From the NCBI RefSeq assembly GCF_030700285.1, contig NZ_JAUYZJ010000013.1, forward strand, positions 62,001 to 126,000: a stretch of DNA of 64,000 nt, written 5' to 3'. Below are positions 17,837 to 28,176 of this stretch, one piece after another. Position numbers and translations under genes: made by a program. The notes beneath the pieces are model-generated. The model worked only from the letters and a program-made list of their open reading frames with translations, did not search any database and had not been told where the DNA came from. Numbering within the stretch: position 1 is the stretch's first letter; each line of letters starts with the position of its first letter. Source of the DNA: Methylobacterium sp. NEAU K. GTDB taxonomy: Bacteria; Pseudomonadota; Alphaproteobacteria; Rhizobiales; Beijerinckiaceae.

Positions 17837-18988
17837 GTGCGCCTGATCCAGATCACCCATCACGACCTCGACGGCTACGGGGCCTGCACGGTCGCGTCCG
17901 CCTGCGCCCTGGTGGAGCGCGTCGTCCACGTGCCGCGCTACAGCGATGTCGGCCCGGTCTTCGAGGACGAGATCAGGCGCCTCGGCCGGACGGGCGAGCG
18001 CGAGACCCTGCTCATGACCGACCTCGGCCTGGAGGAGCAGACCATCGCGGGCCTGAAGAAGTTCGCCGCGATGAACCGCCGCCGCGAGGAAGGCGGCAAG
18101 CACCGGCTCGTGGTCCTCGACCACCACGCCTCCTCGCTCGATCAGCTGCGCCGCCAGGGGCTGGAGCCGGCGGCCGACGGGGAGCGGCCGGGCCTGAGCC
18201 GGATCGACCTCGGCGACCCGGAGATCGCCGTGCTGATCGACGACGGCGTCTGCGCCACCCGGATGACCTTCGATCATCGGTCGCTGTTCGCGACCCACGA
18301 ACCCGCCACCGACCTGTCCGCCCTGCTGGCGGCGATCGACGCCGTCGACCTCTGGCGCAAGGACAGCCCGGCCTTTCCGGGAGGCCTGGCGCTGGACGAA
18401 CTGTTCTGGGAGACCGTCTCGAGCTTCGTCCCCGTGGGCCATCCCTGGCACGAGAGCTTCGTGTCCGGCCTGCTTGTCGGGGCCGCCGCGGCCCTGCGAG
18501 ACGGCGCGAGCCCGGCCGAACTGGAGCGGCGCGCCCTGGCGATCCGCGCCGACGTGGTCGAAGCCCTGCTGCGCGATGCACCGGACGACGACCCGGCGCT
18601 CACCACCCGCATGCGGCTGGCCCGGGCGCTCGCCCGCTCGGACGCCCTGTTCCGCCCGCTCAAGGACGGTACGCTGCTGTCCTTCGCCCTCGATTCGGGC
18701 ACGTTCCAGCGGGTCTCCGACCTGATCATGGATGCCGGCCGGGCCAAGCGCGTCGTCAACGTGCAGCGGATGGGCACGCTCTCGTTCCGCTCCAACGACG
18801 GCACGGCGCTCGACGGCGCCCGCCTGTTCCGCGGCGGCGGCCACCGCGACGCGGCCGGCGGCCGGCTCCAGAGCGGCTCGGCCTTCTCGATGGCGGACGC
18901 GATCGCGCAGGTCGAGCCGGTCCTCAACCCGGAGAAGCCTCCGGAGGCCAACAGCCCGTTCGCGGCGCTGAAGAACTGGAAGGGGTAA
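17837..18988 (+). CDS. DHH-family phosphoesterase
   Basis: A 383-residue member of the DHH/DHHA1 superfamily (oligoribonuclease/NrnA, RecJ-like and related phosphoesterases). The first metal motif is 'THHDLDGYG' at residues 7-15, 'LMTDLG' is the second, and the name-giving 'VLDHHAS' lies near residue 95. The C-terminal DHHA1 glycine motif reads 'GGGHRDAAGG'. Two metal ions and cleavage of small phosphodiesters are expected. Translation starts at GTG 17837; no ATG is nearby in frame. Which substrate (nanoRNA, cyclic dinucleotide, other) is not readable. Confidence 0.85.
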   Translation: MRLIQITHHDLDGYGACTVASACALVERVVHVPRYSDVGPVFEDEIRRLGRTGERETLLMTDLGLEEQTIAGLKKFAAMNRRREEGGKHRLVVLDHHASSLDQLRRQGLEPAADGERPGLSRIDLGDPEIAVLIDDGVCATRMTFDHRSLFATHEPATDLSALLAAIDAVDLWRKDSPAFPGGLALDELFWETVSSFVPVGHPWHESFVSGLLVGAAAALRDGASPAELERRALAIRADVVEALLRDAPDDDPALTTRMRLARALARSDALFRPLKDGTLLSFALDSGTFQRVSDLIMDAGRAKRVVNVQRMGTLSFRSNDGTALDGARLFRGGGHRDAAGGRLQSGSAFSMADAIAQVEPVLNPEKPPEANSPFAALKNWKG

Positions 18989-19053
18989 GGGGCGTCGCGG
19001 CGGAACAGGACCGTCGCCGGGGCGCTACGGGTCCGGGCGTCCGGTTCAGGCCG

Positions 19054-19914
19054 TCACAGCCTGAAATCCTCGCCCAGATACAGCCGCCGCGCCTCCGGGT
19101 TCGCTACGATCTCCTCCGGGGTGCCCTCCGTGAGGATGCGGCCGGAATGGGCGATGTAGGCGCGGTCGATCAGGCCCAGGGTCTCGCGCACGTTGTGGTC
19201 GGTGATCAGCACACCGATGCCGCGCTGCTTGAGGTGCTTCACGAGATCCTGGATGTCGCCCACCGCGATTGGGTCGATGCCCGCGAAGGGCTCGTCGAGG
19301 AGCATGAAGGTCGGCGAGGAGGCGAGTGCCCGGGCGATCTCGCAGCGCCGCCGCTCGCCGCCCGACAGGGCGATGGAGGGTGCCTTGCGCAGGCGCGCGA
19401 TGTCGAACTCTTCGAGCAGCGCATCGAGCCTGCGGGCGCGCTCCTTGCGGTCGGGCTCGGCCACCTCCAGCACGGCGCGGATGTTGTCCTCCACGGTCAG
19501 GCCGCGAAAGATCGAGGCCTCCTGCGGCAGGTAGCCGATGCCGAGCCGCGCCCGCTGGTACATGGGCAGGTGGGTGATCGGCAGGCCGTCCAGGGTGATG
19601 TGCCCACGATCGGCGACCACCAGCCCGGTGATCATGTAGAAGATCGTGGTCTTGCCGGCGCCGTTCGGCCCCAGCAGGCCCACCGCCTCCCCGGTGCGGA
19701 CCGTGAGCCCCGCCTCGTGCACGACGGTGCGGGCGCCGTAGCTCTTGCGCAGGCCGCGCACGCTGAGGATGCCGGGACCGCCCTCTTCGGAAGCGGCTGC
19801 CTCGACCGCCTCGGTGGCAGCCGGGCTCGCGCGCCGGCCGAACAGGCGGCCGAGCAGGGTCGTGCGGCCCGCCGCTTCCTGCGGCCCAGCCCGGAACGCC
19901 ATCGCGCCGCTCAA
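19054..19914 (-). CDS. lptB: LPS export ABC transporter ATP-binding protein
   Basis: A 286-residue ATPase that powers extraction of lipopolysaccharide from the inner membrane with LptFG. Walker A is GPNGAGKTT near residue 80, the ABC signature is 'LSGGERRR', and Walker B with the catalytic Glu is 'FMLLDEPFAGID'; the switch His is in 'LITDHNVRE'. An N-terminal extension of about 48 residues is longer than in E. coli and typical of alphaproteobacteria. The start overlaps the stop of lptA by 4 bp (ATGA), so translation is coupled. Confidence 0.95.
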   Translation of the reverse strand: MSGAMAFRAGPQEAAGRTTLLGRLFGRRASPAATEAVEAAASEEGGPGILSVRGLRKSYGARTVVHEAGLTVRTGEAVGLLGPNGAGKTTIFYMITGLVVADRGHITLDGLPITHLPMYQRARLGIGYLPQEASIFRGLTVEDNIRAVLEVAEPDRKERARRLDALLEEFDIARLRKAPSIALSGGERRRCEIARALASSPTFMLLDEPFAGIDPIAVGDIQDLVKHLKQRGIGVLITDHNVRETLGLIDRAYIAHSGRILTEGTPEEIVANPEARRLYLGEDFRL

Positions 19915-20609
19915 TTGACCTGCGTTGCCGGCTTGGCCGCCGGCTGCGTGCAGCCCTTCGCCTTACCGTCCTTGCTGTCGGCCTTCTCGCCGGGCACGAA
20001 CAGGGCCGAGACGCGCCCGCCCGCCACCGGGTCCATGTTCGCCCGGCCGGTGTTCATGTCATAGACCAGCCGCTGGCCGCGAGTGACGTTCTGGCACTGG
20101 CTCAGCACGACGTTGCCGGTGAGCACGATCCGCTTGGCGTCCTGGTCGAACACCGCGTGGTCGCCGGTGGCGACCTGGTCCTTTTGCACGACCGTGACCG
20201 GGCCGGCGCAATCGACCTTCTGGATGCCGTTCTCCGCCGGGTTCCTCGGCGCTGGGGCCTCGGTGGATGCGTCGGCCGCCGTGGTCTCGGCCTTCGTATC
20301 CTTGCCGGAAGCACCTTTGCCCGGAGAATCCTTGCCGCGCTTGTAGGTGACGGTCATGGTCGAGCAGCGGATCGTGCTCTCCCCCTGCACGGCCACGACG
20401 TTGCCGACGAACACCGCCCGATTCTCCCGGTCGAACACGTCGAGCCGGTCGGCATCGATCTTGATCGGCTCCTTGCCGCCGCCGCCGATATTGCCGAAGG
20501 GCGAATCCTTCTTGGCCGCTGGCTTCTCGGCGAGCGCAGGCCCGGCGGGCGCCAGGCAGGTCACCAAGCAGGCCGCCAGGGCGGTGCAGAGCGTCCTGAG
20601 CCGGCTCAT
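19911..20609 (-). CDS. lptA: LPS transport periplasmic bridge protein LptA
   Basis: A 232-residue periplasmic protein of the LptA/OstA-N family that forms the beta-jellyroll bridge for LPS across the periplasm. It has a signal peptide (LCTALAACLVTCLAPAGPALA). The core is recognisable from 'IKIDADRLDVFDRENRAVFVGNVVAVQG' onward in pieces, then 'ATGDHAVFDQDAKRIVLTGNVVLSQ', the repeat of the OstA strand pattern. A charged, disordered-looking insert (residues about 90-130) separates the two. Overlaps lptC upstream and lptB downstream by 4 bp each. Confidence 0.92.
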   Translation of the reverse strand: MSRLRTLCTALAACLVTCLAPAGPALAEKPAAKKDSPFGNIGGGGKEPIKIDADRLDVFDRENRAVFVGNVVAVQGESTIRCSTMTVTYKRGKDSPGKGASGKDTKAETTAADASTEAPAPRNPAENGIQKVDCAGPVTVVQKDQVATGDHAVFDQDAKRIVLTGNVVLSQCQNVTRGQRLVYDMNTGRANMDPVAGGRVSALFVPGEKADSKDGKAKGCTQPAAKPATQVN

Positions 20610-21325
20610 CGGCGGCCGTCCGCGGGCTCGGCATCCGAGGTCAGGATGGGCGCGGGGGCCTTGCCGCCCTGGTCATCGTTCACGATGACCACGTGCACGC
20701 TGCCGACGAAGGAGATCCGCTTGCCGTTCTCGACGACGTCGAGGGCGCTGGCGTTCACGGTGGCGCGCGGAGTCGAGACGGTGACCGGCTCCTGGGACGT
20801 CACCGAGCCGGTCTTGAACGCGACCGAGGCCGATTGCAGGCGTGCCTCTTCACCCTTGTCGGTCCAGATGCGGATGTCATTCTTCAGGTCGAGCGCTTCG
20901 CGGGCGGTATCGAACAGTCCGGAGGCGGCCGAGAGCCGGGCGACGCCGCCCTGATCGTCGGTGGCGAGGTGGCCGCGCATCTGCTCCAGCTCGATCAGGC
21001 TCGGCTTGCGCACGTCCTGCAGGGCGGCATCGGCCGTCACCTCGTAGCTGCGGTTACCCTGGCGGAACCCCGAGAGCCGGGGGCTCTCCATGCGGACCTT
21101 CGAGCCCGCGAGCGTCACGGGGCCGACCGAGACGCCCGGCAGGCTCGCCGCGAAGGGGTTGAACAGATAAGCGAGCAGCAGCGCGACCGACCCGCCGGCC
21201 GCCACCGGGATGAGGCGGCGCATCGCCCGCACGCGCCCGCTGTGGCGATACGCCCGGGCATGGGCCCGCGTGCGCGCCGCCGCGACCGCTCGTCCGTTGC
21301 CGGCTTCAGCCTCGACCGGGTTCAT
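20606..21325 (-). CDS. lptC: LPS export protein LptC
   Basis: A 239-residue bitopic protein: a basic cytosolic N-terminus of about 35 residues, one membrane helix (LIPVAAGGSVALLLAYLF) and a periplasmic LptC domain ('SKVRMESPRLSGF', 'YEVTADAA', 'ALDLKNDIRIWTDKG'). It passes LPS from LptBFG to LptA. First gene of lptC-lptA-lptB. An internal ATG at 21221-21223 would start just before the membrane helix and cannot be excluded as the true start. Confidence 0.9.
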   Translation of the reverse strand: MNPVEAEAGNGRAVAAARTRAHARAYRHSGRVRAMRRLIPVAAGGSVALLLAYLFNPFAASLPGVSVGPVTLAGSKVRMESPRLSGFRQGNRSYEVTADAALQDVRKPSLIELEQMRGHLATDDQGGVARLSAASGLFDTAREALDLKNDIRIWTDKGEEARLQSASVAFKTGSVTSQEPVTVSTPRATVNASALDVVENGKRISFVGSVHVVIVNDDQGGKAPAPILTSDAEPADGRR

Positions 21326-21671
21326 GCAGCGTCCGTGAGGCGCGCAACCCGCGCGCGAGTGAGGAATCGGCTCAGACGCCTGCGGCCCCCACCGCGCCCG
21401 CGCCTCCGTCCGGGGGATGCCCCGGGCCGGTGGCGAAGTTATGGCTCGACAGTTTCCGAATGATCAACCGGACTTACAATCTTACGGCAAGGATGTGTGT
21501 GAAGTCACACAAAGCCCCCTCGGCGTCCAAGCCGGGATCGAAGCGGGTGCAGGCCGCCTGCGACATCCTGGCCGGAGCCATACCCGATCTGTCCGATCAG
21601 TCACAGCTCCGGGCCCCCGATTCGACCCACGCCCTCGCGCCGAAGCGGTGCGAGACGCGGCGAGACGCGAT
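21326..21671. promoter_or_regulatory. Region upstream of lptC with a palindrome
   Basis: No credible gene is present. The stretch 21430-21520 is relatively AT-rich and is the likely promoter of the lpt operon. It holds a perfect 16-bp inverted repeat, TGTGTGA (21496-21502), AG, TCACACA (21505-21511). The half-site recalls CRP/FNR-family sites, but the spacing is 2 nt where 6 nt is expected, so a different regulator or chance is likely. Confidence 0.35.
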
Positions 21672-23507
21672 CTAGGCGCTCCTTACCGCCGCCGCGAGCG
21701 CCGCTGCGACCGTGCGGGCGAAGGCGGCCGGGTCGCGCGGACTGTCGCCGTCCTGGATGCGCGCGAGGTCGAGCAAGGTGCCGGCCGCTTGCGCGAGCTC
21801 CGATTCGGGTGCCGCGGCGAGCGCCCGGATCAGCGGGTGACGGGGATTGATCTCCAGCACCGGCTGCGAAGCACCGCCACGTCCGGCGCGGCGCATCAGC
21901 CGCTGCATCTGCAGGTCGGGCCCGGCGGTGCCGGCCGAGAGCACCACCGCGGAATCGACGAGCCGGTCGGTGGTGCGCACGTCGGAAACCTCGGAGCCGA
22001 GCGCCGTCTTCACGGCGGCCACGAAGGCGTCGATCTCCTCCGGCGCCTCGGGCTGCTCGCCCTCGGGGGCGAATTTCGACAGGTCGAGGCCGCCCTTGGT
22101 GATCGAGCGCAGCGGCTTCTCCTCGAAGGTGCCGAGCTGGTCCGGCCAGAAGGCGTCGACATGGTCGGAGAGCAGCAGAACCTCCAGGCCCCGCGCCTTG
22201 AAGCCCTCCAGTTGCGGCGAGGATCGCAGAGCCTCGGCATCGTCGGCGACGAGGTAGAAGATCGCGTCCTGCCCGTCCTTCATGCGAGAGACGTAGTCGG
22301 GCAGCGAGGTCCAGCCGTCCACCGCCGAGGAGCGGAAGCGCAGCAGCGGCGCGATCTCGCCCCGGCGCTCGAAATCCTCGTAGATGCCCTCCTTGAGGAC
22401 TGCGCCGAAATTCTCCCAGAAGCTCTGGTAGCCCTCGGCGTCCTTCGCCCGGGTCGCGAGTTCGGACACCACGCGGCCGGTCACGGCGCGGCGGATCCGG
22501 GCCAGCGCCGGCGTGGATTGCAGCATCTCGCGCGAAACGTTGAGGGGCAGATCCTCGGTGTCGACGACGCCCTGGACGAAGCGCAGCCACGGCGGCAGCA
22601 GCTCGGCCTCGTCGGTGATGAACATCCGCCGGACATGCAGGCGGAGCTTGCTCTGCCGGTCGTTGTCGAGCGCCTGGAACGGCTTGGAGCCCGGCACGAA
22701 CAGCAGCGCGGAGAATTCGAGCTGCCCCTCGGCGCGCCAGTGCAGCGTCGCCCAGGGCTTGTCGAAGTTCATGCCGATCGAATGATAGAAGGCCTCGTAC
22801 TGCTCCTCCGTCACCTCCGATTTCGGCTTGCGCCAGAGCGCCGTGCCCTGGTTGGCCGATTCGTCCTTGCCGTCGCGCGCGATGGCGATGGGCACGGTGA
22901 TGAAGTCGGCCCATTTCCGCACGAGGTGGTCGAGGCGGTAGGGTTCGAGATACTCGTCCGCATCCTCCTTGAGGTGCAGCACGATGTCGGTGCCGGGCTC
23001 GTCCCGGGCGGCGGGTTCGAGCGTGTAGCTGCCCTGCCCCTCGGAGGCCCAGGTCCAGGCCTCGTCGCTGCCGGCGCGGCGCGAGGTGACGGTGACCCGG
23101 TCGGCGACCATGAAGGCCGAGTAGAAGCCGACGCCGAACTGGCCGATCAGGCTCGGGCGGTCCTCGGCCTTGGCGGCTTCCAGCGTCTGCGAGAAGGCCC
23201 GCGTACCGGAGCGCGCGATGGTGCCGAGATTGGCCGCCAGATCCTCCTTGGACATGCCGATGCCGGCATCCGAGAGGGTCAGGGTGCGCGCGTCCTTGTC
23301 GGGCACGATCCGGACCTTGGCGTCCGGCGGCAGCGCGCTCGACGCGGAGGTCAGCGCCTCGAAGCGGCGCCGATCCATGGCGTCGGCGGCATTGGCGACG
23401 AGCTCGCGCAGGAAGATCTCGCGGTCGGAATAGAGCGCATGCACGACGAGGTCGAGGAGCCGACCCACCTCCGCCCCGAACTCGTGCCGCTCGATCGTCT
23501 CGCTCAC
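21672..23507 (-). CDS. htpG: Molecular chaperone HtpG (Hsp90)
   Basis: A 611-residue cytosolic ATP-dependent chaperone. The GHKL ATPase motifs are in order: '[14 protein letters not shown]' (metal/ATP-site Asn), '[13 protein letters not shown]', 'GTIARSGT' and '[14 protein letters not shown]'. The middle domain shows '[35 protein letters not shown]' in pieces, with the catalytic-loop Arg. The C-terminal dimer domain is present and the length is normal (bacterial forms are about 620). Not in an operon with neighbours: 100 bp separate it from kup. Confidence 0.97.
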   Translation of the reverse strand: MSETIERHEFGAEVGRLLDLVVHALYSDREIFLRELVANAADAMDRRRFEALTSASSALPPDAKVRIVPDKDARTLTLSDAGIGMSKEDLAANLGTIARSGTRAFSQTLEAAKAEDRPSLIGQFGVGFYSAFMVADRVTVTSRRAGSDEAWTWASEGQGSYTLEPAARDEPGTDIVLHLKEDADEYLEPYRLDHLVRKWADFITVPIAIARDGKDESANQGTALWRKPKSEVTEEQYEAFYHSIGMNFDKPWATLHWRAEGQLEFSALLFVPGSKPFQALDNDRQSKLRLHVRRMFITDEAELLPPWLRFVQGVVDTEDLPLNVSREMLQSTPALARIRRAVTGRVVSELATRAKDAEGYQSFWENFGAVLKEGIYEDFERRGEIAPLLRFRSSAVDGWTSLPDYVSRMKDGQDAIFYLVADDAEALRSSPQLEGFKARGLEVLLLSDHVDAFWPDQLGTFEEKPLRSITKGGLDLSKFAPEGEQPEAPEEIDAFVAAVKTALGSEVSDVRTTDRLVDSAVVLSAGTAGPDLQMQRLMRRAGRGGASQPVLEINPRHPLIRALAAAPESELAQAAGTLLDLARIQDGDSPRDPAAFARTVAAALAAAVRSA

Positions 23508-23607
23508 GGGTGATGCCTCCGCGTAGGGGAAAAACGCGGTGGCGATATGCCCGCGCGCCCGGCCATTTTCAATGAGGCTGGGGCTGGATCGATACGGTGC
23601 TGGGGAA

Positions 23608-25599
23608 TCAGATCTCGATCTCGGTCCCGACTTCCACGATCTGCCGGGTCGGCAGGCAGAAATGGGCGCCGGTGCGCTCGGCGTTGCGCTTCATGAAGGC
23701 GAACAGGCCCTCGCGCCACAGGGCCATGCCGGGCTTCGGCGACGGAATCACCACCTCGTGGCCGACGAAATAGGTCAGGTCCTCCAGGTATTCCGGCGGG
23801 AGAAGGCCGCTCGCCACGGCACATTGCAGTCCCTCGGGGATCGAGGCGGTCTGCATGAAGCCGTAGCGCAGGACGACACGCTCCATGCCGGGGGTGTATT
23901 TCGAGATGGCCTTGCGGATGCCCTGAGCGACCAGGGTGACCTGCGCCCGCTCGGTGGCGGGGATCACCGGTGCCTCCTCGTAGATCACGGTGATCAACAG
24001 GATGCGCTCGTGCAGGCAGCGGCTGCGCTCGACCAGCCGGCCAAGCGCCATCGGGATGCCCTCGGTGGCGGCGGTCAGGAAGGCCGCGGTACCGGGCAGC
24101 GTTACCGGCGGGTCCGATGCGAGGCGGGCGAGGAACGTCGCCTCGGACTGGCGAAGGGTCTCGCGCACGGCCTCCAGGACGCGGTTCCCCTTCATCCAGG
24201 TCAGCATCAGAAAGGCGACCGCGCCGGCCAGAAGCAGCGGAAACCAGCCGCCCTCCAGGATCTTCACGCTGTTGGCCGCGAAGAACACCCCGTCGATGGC
24301 GAGGAAGAAGCCGTTGACCGCGCATACAAGGATCGGATTGTAGCCCCACCGCAGGGCGATCAGGGCGGCCAGCAGGGTGGTGATGCCCATCAGCGCCGAG
24401 ACCGCGATTCCGTAGGCACCGGCCAGCGCGTCGGAGGAACCGAATACGACGACGGCGGCGAGCGTTCCCCCGGCGAGCAGCCAGTTGACCGCGGGCACGT
24501 AGATCTGGCCGCGCTCGGCCTGGTCGGTATGGACCACCCGCATCATCGGCATGAAGCCGAGCTGGATCGATTGCTGCGTCAGAGAGTAGACGCCCGAGAT
24601 CACCGCCTGCGACGCGATGACGGTCGCCATCGTCGCGAGCGCGACCAGCGGGTAATGCGCCCAATCCGGCGCCAGCAGGTAGAACGGGTTCTCGATCGCC
24701 CCGGGATCGGCGATGAGCAGCGCGCCCTGGCCGCAATAATGGATCAGCAGCGCGGGCAGCACGAGGCCGAACCACGCCGCGCGGATCGGCAGGGCGCCGA
24801 AATGGCCGAGATCGGCGTACATCGCCTCGCCGCCGGTCACCGCCAGGAAGGCCGCACCCAGCATCATGAAGCTCACGTGCCAGCCCGCATGGACCAGAAA
24901 GTCCACTGCCCGCCAGGGATTGGCCGCCGCCAGGATCTCCGGGGCGTGCAGGATGCTCGGGATCGCCAGCAGGACCAGGACCACGAACCAGACCAGCATC
25001 ACCGGGCCGAACACCCGGCCGATTACGGCCACGCCCTTGTGCTGGACCGCGAACAGCGCGAGCAGGATCACGATGGTGATCGGCACGACGAAGGGCGTCA
25101 GCACCGGCGCGTCGACCTTCAGACCTTCGATGGCGGAGAGCACCGAGATCGCCGGCGTGATCGCCCCGTCGCCGTACAGCAGCGCCGCGCCGATCAGCCC
25201 GACCACCAGCAGCAGCGCCTTCCAGGTTCCGGGCCGCGCCTGCCGTGCGCCGAGCAGCGCCAGCATCGCCACGATGCCGCCCTCGCCCCGGTTGTCGGCC
25301 CGCAGGATCAGCACCGCGTATTTCAGCGAGACGATCAGGATCAGCGACCACAGGATCAGCGACACCGCCCCGGTGGCCGCCGCCGGCACCGCCGCGCCGC
25401 CGGCGGTCGCGGCCTTCACCGCCTCCTTGAAGGCGTAGAGCGGACTCGTACCGATGTCCCCGTAGACGACGCCCAGCGCGCCCAGCATCAGCGCCGGGCC
25501 GGCGGCATGGTGCGCCGTGCCGGGCTTTCGCGCTACAGGCGCGGCGGGAAGTCCGACCGCCGGTGCTGCCGCGGAACTGAGGGCTTGGCTCACGGGCAT
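23608..25599 (-). CDS. kup: Low-affinity potassium transport protein Kup
   Basis: A 663-residue KUP/HAK/KT potassium:proton symporter of the inner membrane. Signatures are '[21 protein letters not shown]' (in two parts, around residues 40-60), '[17 protein letters not shown]' and '[19 protein letters not shown]'. About twelve membrane helices are followed by a soluble C-terminal domain of roughly 170 residues. An Ala/Pro-rich leader of about 35 residues precedes TM1. The ATG at 25597-25599 is the first plausible start. Confidence 0.95.
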   Translation of the reverse strand: MPVSQALSSAAAPAVGLPAAPVARKPGTAHHAAGPALMLGALGVVYGDIGTSPLYAFKEAVKAATAGGAAVPAAATGAVSLILWSLILIVSLKYAVLILRADNRGEGGIVAMLALLGARQARPGTWKALLLVVGLIGAALLYGDGAITPAISVLSAIEGLKVDAPVLTPFVVPITIVILLALFAVQHKGVAVIGRVFGPVMLVWFVVLVLLAIPSILHAPEILAAANPWRAVDFLVHAGWHVSFMMLGAAFLAVTGGEAMYADLGHFGALPIRAAWFGLVLPALLIHYCGQGALLIADPGAIENPFYLLAPDWAHYPLVALATMATVIASQAVISGVYSLTQQSIQLGFMPMMRVVHTDQAERGQIYVPAVNWLLAGGTLAAVVVFGSSDALAGAYGIAVSALMGITTLLAALIALRWGYNPILVCAVNGFFLAIDGVFFAANSVKILEGGWFPLLLAGAVAFLMLTWMKGNRVLEAVRETLRQSEATFLARLASDPPVTLPGTAAFLTAATEGIPMALGRLVERSRCLHERILLITVIYEEAPVIPATERAQVTLVAQGIRKAISKYTPGMERVVLRYGFMQTASIPEGLQCAVASGLLPPEYLEDLTYFVGHEVVIPSPKPGMALWREGLFAFMKRNAERTGAHFCLPTRQIVEVGTEIEI

Positions 25600-25781
25600 G
25601 TCCGGTGGATGGCGTCGGCGTCGGGAGGGACCTTAGCAAGCCGGATGCGGGGCGGAAGACTTCCAGAGCCTCCGGCGCGAGCGCTTCGAAGACTTGTCAC
25701 CCAAACGTGATGACATGGGAATGAAGCTTGGCGCCCCCCGCTCCGCGGTTACGATTCGGCTTCCCGTTCCGGATCGTCCAG

Positions 25782-26654
25782 TCAGGCGGCGTCCAGGCCT
25801 AGGTCGATGATCGCCGCGGAGTGGGTGATCCAGCCGCAGGAAATCAGGTCGACGCCGGAGGCCGCCACGGCGCCCACGGTCTCCCGGGTGATCCGGCCCG
25901 ACGCCTCGGAGAGCGCGCGGCCGTCGATCATCGCCACCGCGCGGGTGAGCAGGTCGGGGCCCATGTTGTCGAGGAGCACCGCATCGACCCCGACCGAGAG
26001 GGCCTCTTCGAGCTGGTCCAGACTGTCGACCTCGCACTCGATCTTGACGAGGTGGCCGGCGCGCGCCCGGGCCCGCTCGATCGCCGGCACGATGCCGCCG
26101 GCCACCGCCACGTGGTTGTCCTTGATCAGCACCGCGTCGTCGAGGCCGAAGCGGTGGTTCGATCCGCCCCCGGCCCGCACCGCGTGCTTCTCCAGGGCGC
26201 GCAGGCCCGGCGTCGTCTTGCGCGTGCAGACGATCGAGGCCTTGCCGTGCAGGCGCGCCGCCTCGACCAGGCCGTTCGTCGCCGTGGCGACCCCCGACAT
26301 CCGGCAGAGCAGGTTCAGGGCGACGCGCTCGGCGGTCAGGATCGCCCGCGCCGGCCCTTCAAGCCGCAGCACCACGTCGCCGGGGGCGACCCGAGCCCCG
26401 TCGCCGCGCTCGACCGTCACGCTGACGGCCGGGTCCACCAGCGCGAACGCGATGGCCGCCGCATCCGTTCCGGAGACCACCCCGGCTTGGCGGGACGCGA
26501 TCACCCCGCGCATCCGTTCGCCGGGCGGTACGATCGCGTCGGTGGTGATGTCGCCGGCCCGGCCGAGATCCTCGAGGAGGGCGGCGCGCACCACCGGTTC
26601 GACCAAGAGCCGCGGCAGAGGCAGGATAGCGTCTGTCAGGACCGATTGCGTCAT
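25782..26654 (-). CDS. nadC: Nicotinate-nucleotide pyrophosphorylase (quinolinate phosphoribosyltransferase)
   Basis: A 290-residue enzyme converting quinolinate and PRPP to nicotinate mononucleotide with loss of CO2, the third step of de novo NAD synthesis. Conserved pieces: 'EDLGRAGDITTDAI', 'LNLLCRMSGVAT', 'CTRKTTPGLRALEKHAVRAGG', 'NHRFGLDDAVLIKDNH' and 'EVDSLDQLEEAL'. The ATG at 26652-26654 overlaps the nadB stop by 4 bp, so translation is coupled. Last gene of nadABC. Confidence 0.96.
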   Translation of the reverse strand: MTQSVLTDAILPLPRLLVEPVVRAALLEDLGRAGDITTDAIVPPGERMRGVIASRQAGVVSGTDAAAIAFALVDPAVSVTVERGDGARVAPGDVVLRLEGPARAILTAERVALNLLCRMSGVATATNGLVEAARLHGKASIVCTRKTTPGLRALEKHAVRAGGGSNHRFGLDDAVLIKDNHVAVAGGIVPAIERARARAGHLVKIECEVDSLDQLEEALSVGVDAVLLDNMGPDLLTRAVAMIDGRALSEASGRITRETVGAVAASGVDLISCGWITHSAAIIDLGLDAA

Positions 26655-28174
26655 GGCGTCAGCACCTTCCCGGCTGTCGTGGTCTCGCGGCGCTGGGCGC
26701 TCAGTTCGGCCAGCGTCGTCTCGGTGTGCTTCGCCGGGGCGGTGTGGGGGAAGTCGCTGCGCCAATGGGCGCCGCGGCTCTCCCGGCGGTCCAGCGCGCC
26801 GCGGGCGATCATGAGCGCCACCAGCGCCGCGTCGCAGCTCTCGGCACGCGGCTCGAGTGCGGCGATCGCCTCCGCGAGGCCTGCGGCGTCGCGCACGACG
26901 CCGACCCGGGCCTCCATCAGCGCGCGGATCGCCGGGAGGTCGGTGACCGGGCGGGCCACCGCGGCTTCCGGGACGATCGTGCCCGGGGGTGGCGCGTCGA
27001 GCTCGTCGGCGATGAAGCGGGCGTAAGCCAGTCCCTCCAGCAGGGAGTTGCTGGCGAGCCGGTTCGCGCCGTGAAGCCCCGTGGAGGAGACCTCGCCGCA
27101 GGCATAGAGGCCCGGCACCGAGGTGGCACCATGCGCGTCGACCTTCACGCCGCCCATGTGGTAGTGGGCCGCCGGACGGACCGGGATCGGCTGCACCGCC
27201 GGGTCGATGCCGGCGGCGGCGCAGAGACCCGCCACCGTGGGGAAGCGCGTCGGCATCGCGGCCCCGAGGGCGCCACGCGCATCCAGATAGACCGTACGGC
27301 CCCTCTGGAGCGCCTGGAAGATGCCCCGGGCGACCACGTCGCGGGGCGCGAGGTCGCCGCCGGTGATCCCCGCCATCACGGCGTCGCCGCGCTCGTCGAT
27401 CAGGCGCGCGCCCTCGCCGCGGAGTGCCTCGGTGGCGAGCGGCATCGGGTCGGCGCCGGCCGCGATGGCGGTCGGGTGGAACTGCACGAACTCCATGTCA
27501 CGCACCACTGCCCCGGCGCGGGCGGCGAGCGCCAGCCCGCGGCCGATGGCGCCGGGCGGATTTGTGGTCGCCGCGTAGAGCGCGCCGACGCCCCCGGTGG
27601 CCAGAACCACGGCGCGGGCCGGGATACGGAACCGGGCGCCGTCGCGCTCGGCCACGATGCCGGCCACCGCGCCGCGCCGATCCCGCAGCAGATCGCAGGC
27701 GCGGGCTTCCACCACCTCTACGGAGGGCGCGTCCAGCACCGCCCGCACCAGCCCTTCGAGCACCCGGGCCCCGGTGGCGTCGCCGCCGGAACGGACGATG
27801 CGCCGACGGCCGTGCGCCGCCTCCAGGCCGAGGGCGAGTGCCCCGTCGCCGGTGCGGTCGAACGGGACGCCGATCCGCACCAGCCAGTCGATCAGCCCGG
27901 GTCCTTCCCGGGCGACGCGGAGCGCCACGTCGGGCTCGGTCAATCCCGCGCCGGCGGCCTCGGTATCGGCGGCGTGAAGCGCCGGCGCGTCGTCGGATCC
28001 GACCGGGGCAGCGATGCCGCCCTGCGCCCAGCCGGTGGCCGTGCCCAGGCCGAGCGCAGAGGCGGTGACCAGCGTCACCGGACGGGGTGCGAGCCGCAGC
28101 GCGACGCTGAGGCCCGCGACCCCGCCGCCGACCACGACGATGCGGTCGGCGCTACTGGGGGAGACGGCGTTCAT
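26651..28174 (-). CDS. nadB: L-aspartate oxidase
   Basis: A 507-residue FAD enzyme that oxidises L-aspartate to iminoaspartate, the first step of de novo NAD synthesis. The dinucleotide motif is VVVGGGVAGLSVAL at residues 12-25. 'TGWAQGGIAAP', 'VVLATGGVGALYAATTNP', 'EFVQFHPTAI' and 'HYHMGGVKVDAHG' are the flavin and substrate segments shared with fumarate reductase flavoproteins. The C-terminal helical domain is present. It starts 2 bp after the nadA stop and overlaps nadC by 4 bp. Confidence 0.95.
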   Translation of the reverse strand: MNAVSPSSADRIVVVGGGVAGLSVALRLAPRPVTLVTASALGLGTATGWAQGGIAAPVGSDDAPALHAADTEAAGAGLTEPDVALRVAREGPGLIDWLVRIGVPFDRTGDGALALGLEAAHGRRRIVRSGGDATGARVLEGLVRAVLDAPSVEVVEARACDLLRDRRGAVAGIVAERDGARFRIPARAVVLATGGVGALYAATTNPPGAIGRGLALAARAGAVVRDMEFVQFHPTAIAAGADPMPLATEALRGEGARLIDERGDAVMAGITGGDLAPRDVVARGIFQALQRGRTVYLDARGALGAAMPTRFPTVAGLCAAAGIDPAVQPIPVRPAAHYHMGGVKVDAHGATSVPGLYACGEVSSTGLHGANRLASNSLLEGLAYARFIADELDAPPPGTIVPEAAVARPVTDLPAIRALMEARVGVVRDAAGLAEAIAALEPRAESCDAALVALMIARGALDRRESRGAHWRSDFPHTAPAKHTETTLAELSAQRRETTTAGKVLTP

Positions 28175-28176
28175 CG

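Noticed and set aside
21496..21511. CRP/FNR site upstream of lptC
   Set aside because: The arms resemble it, but the 2-nt spacer does not fit the 6-nt (or FNR 4-nt) spacing.
21430..21675. An 81-codon plus-strand frame upstream of lptC
   Set aside because: It has no good ribosome site, includes the palindrome and promoter-like DNA, and ends inside the htpG terminus.
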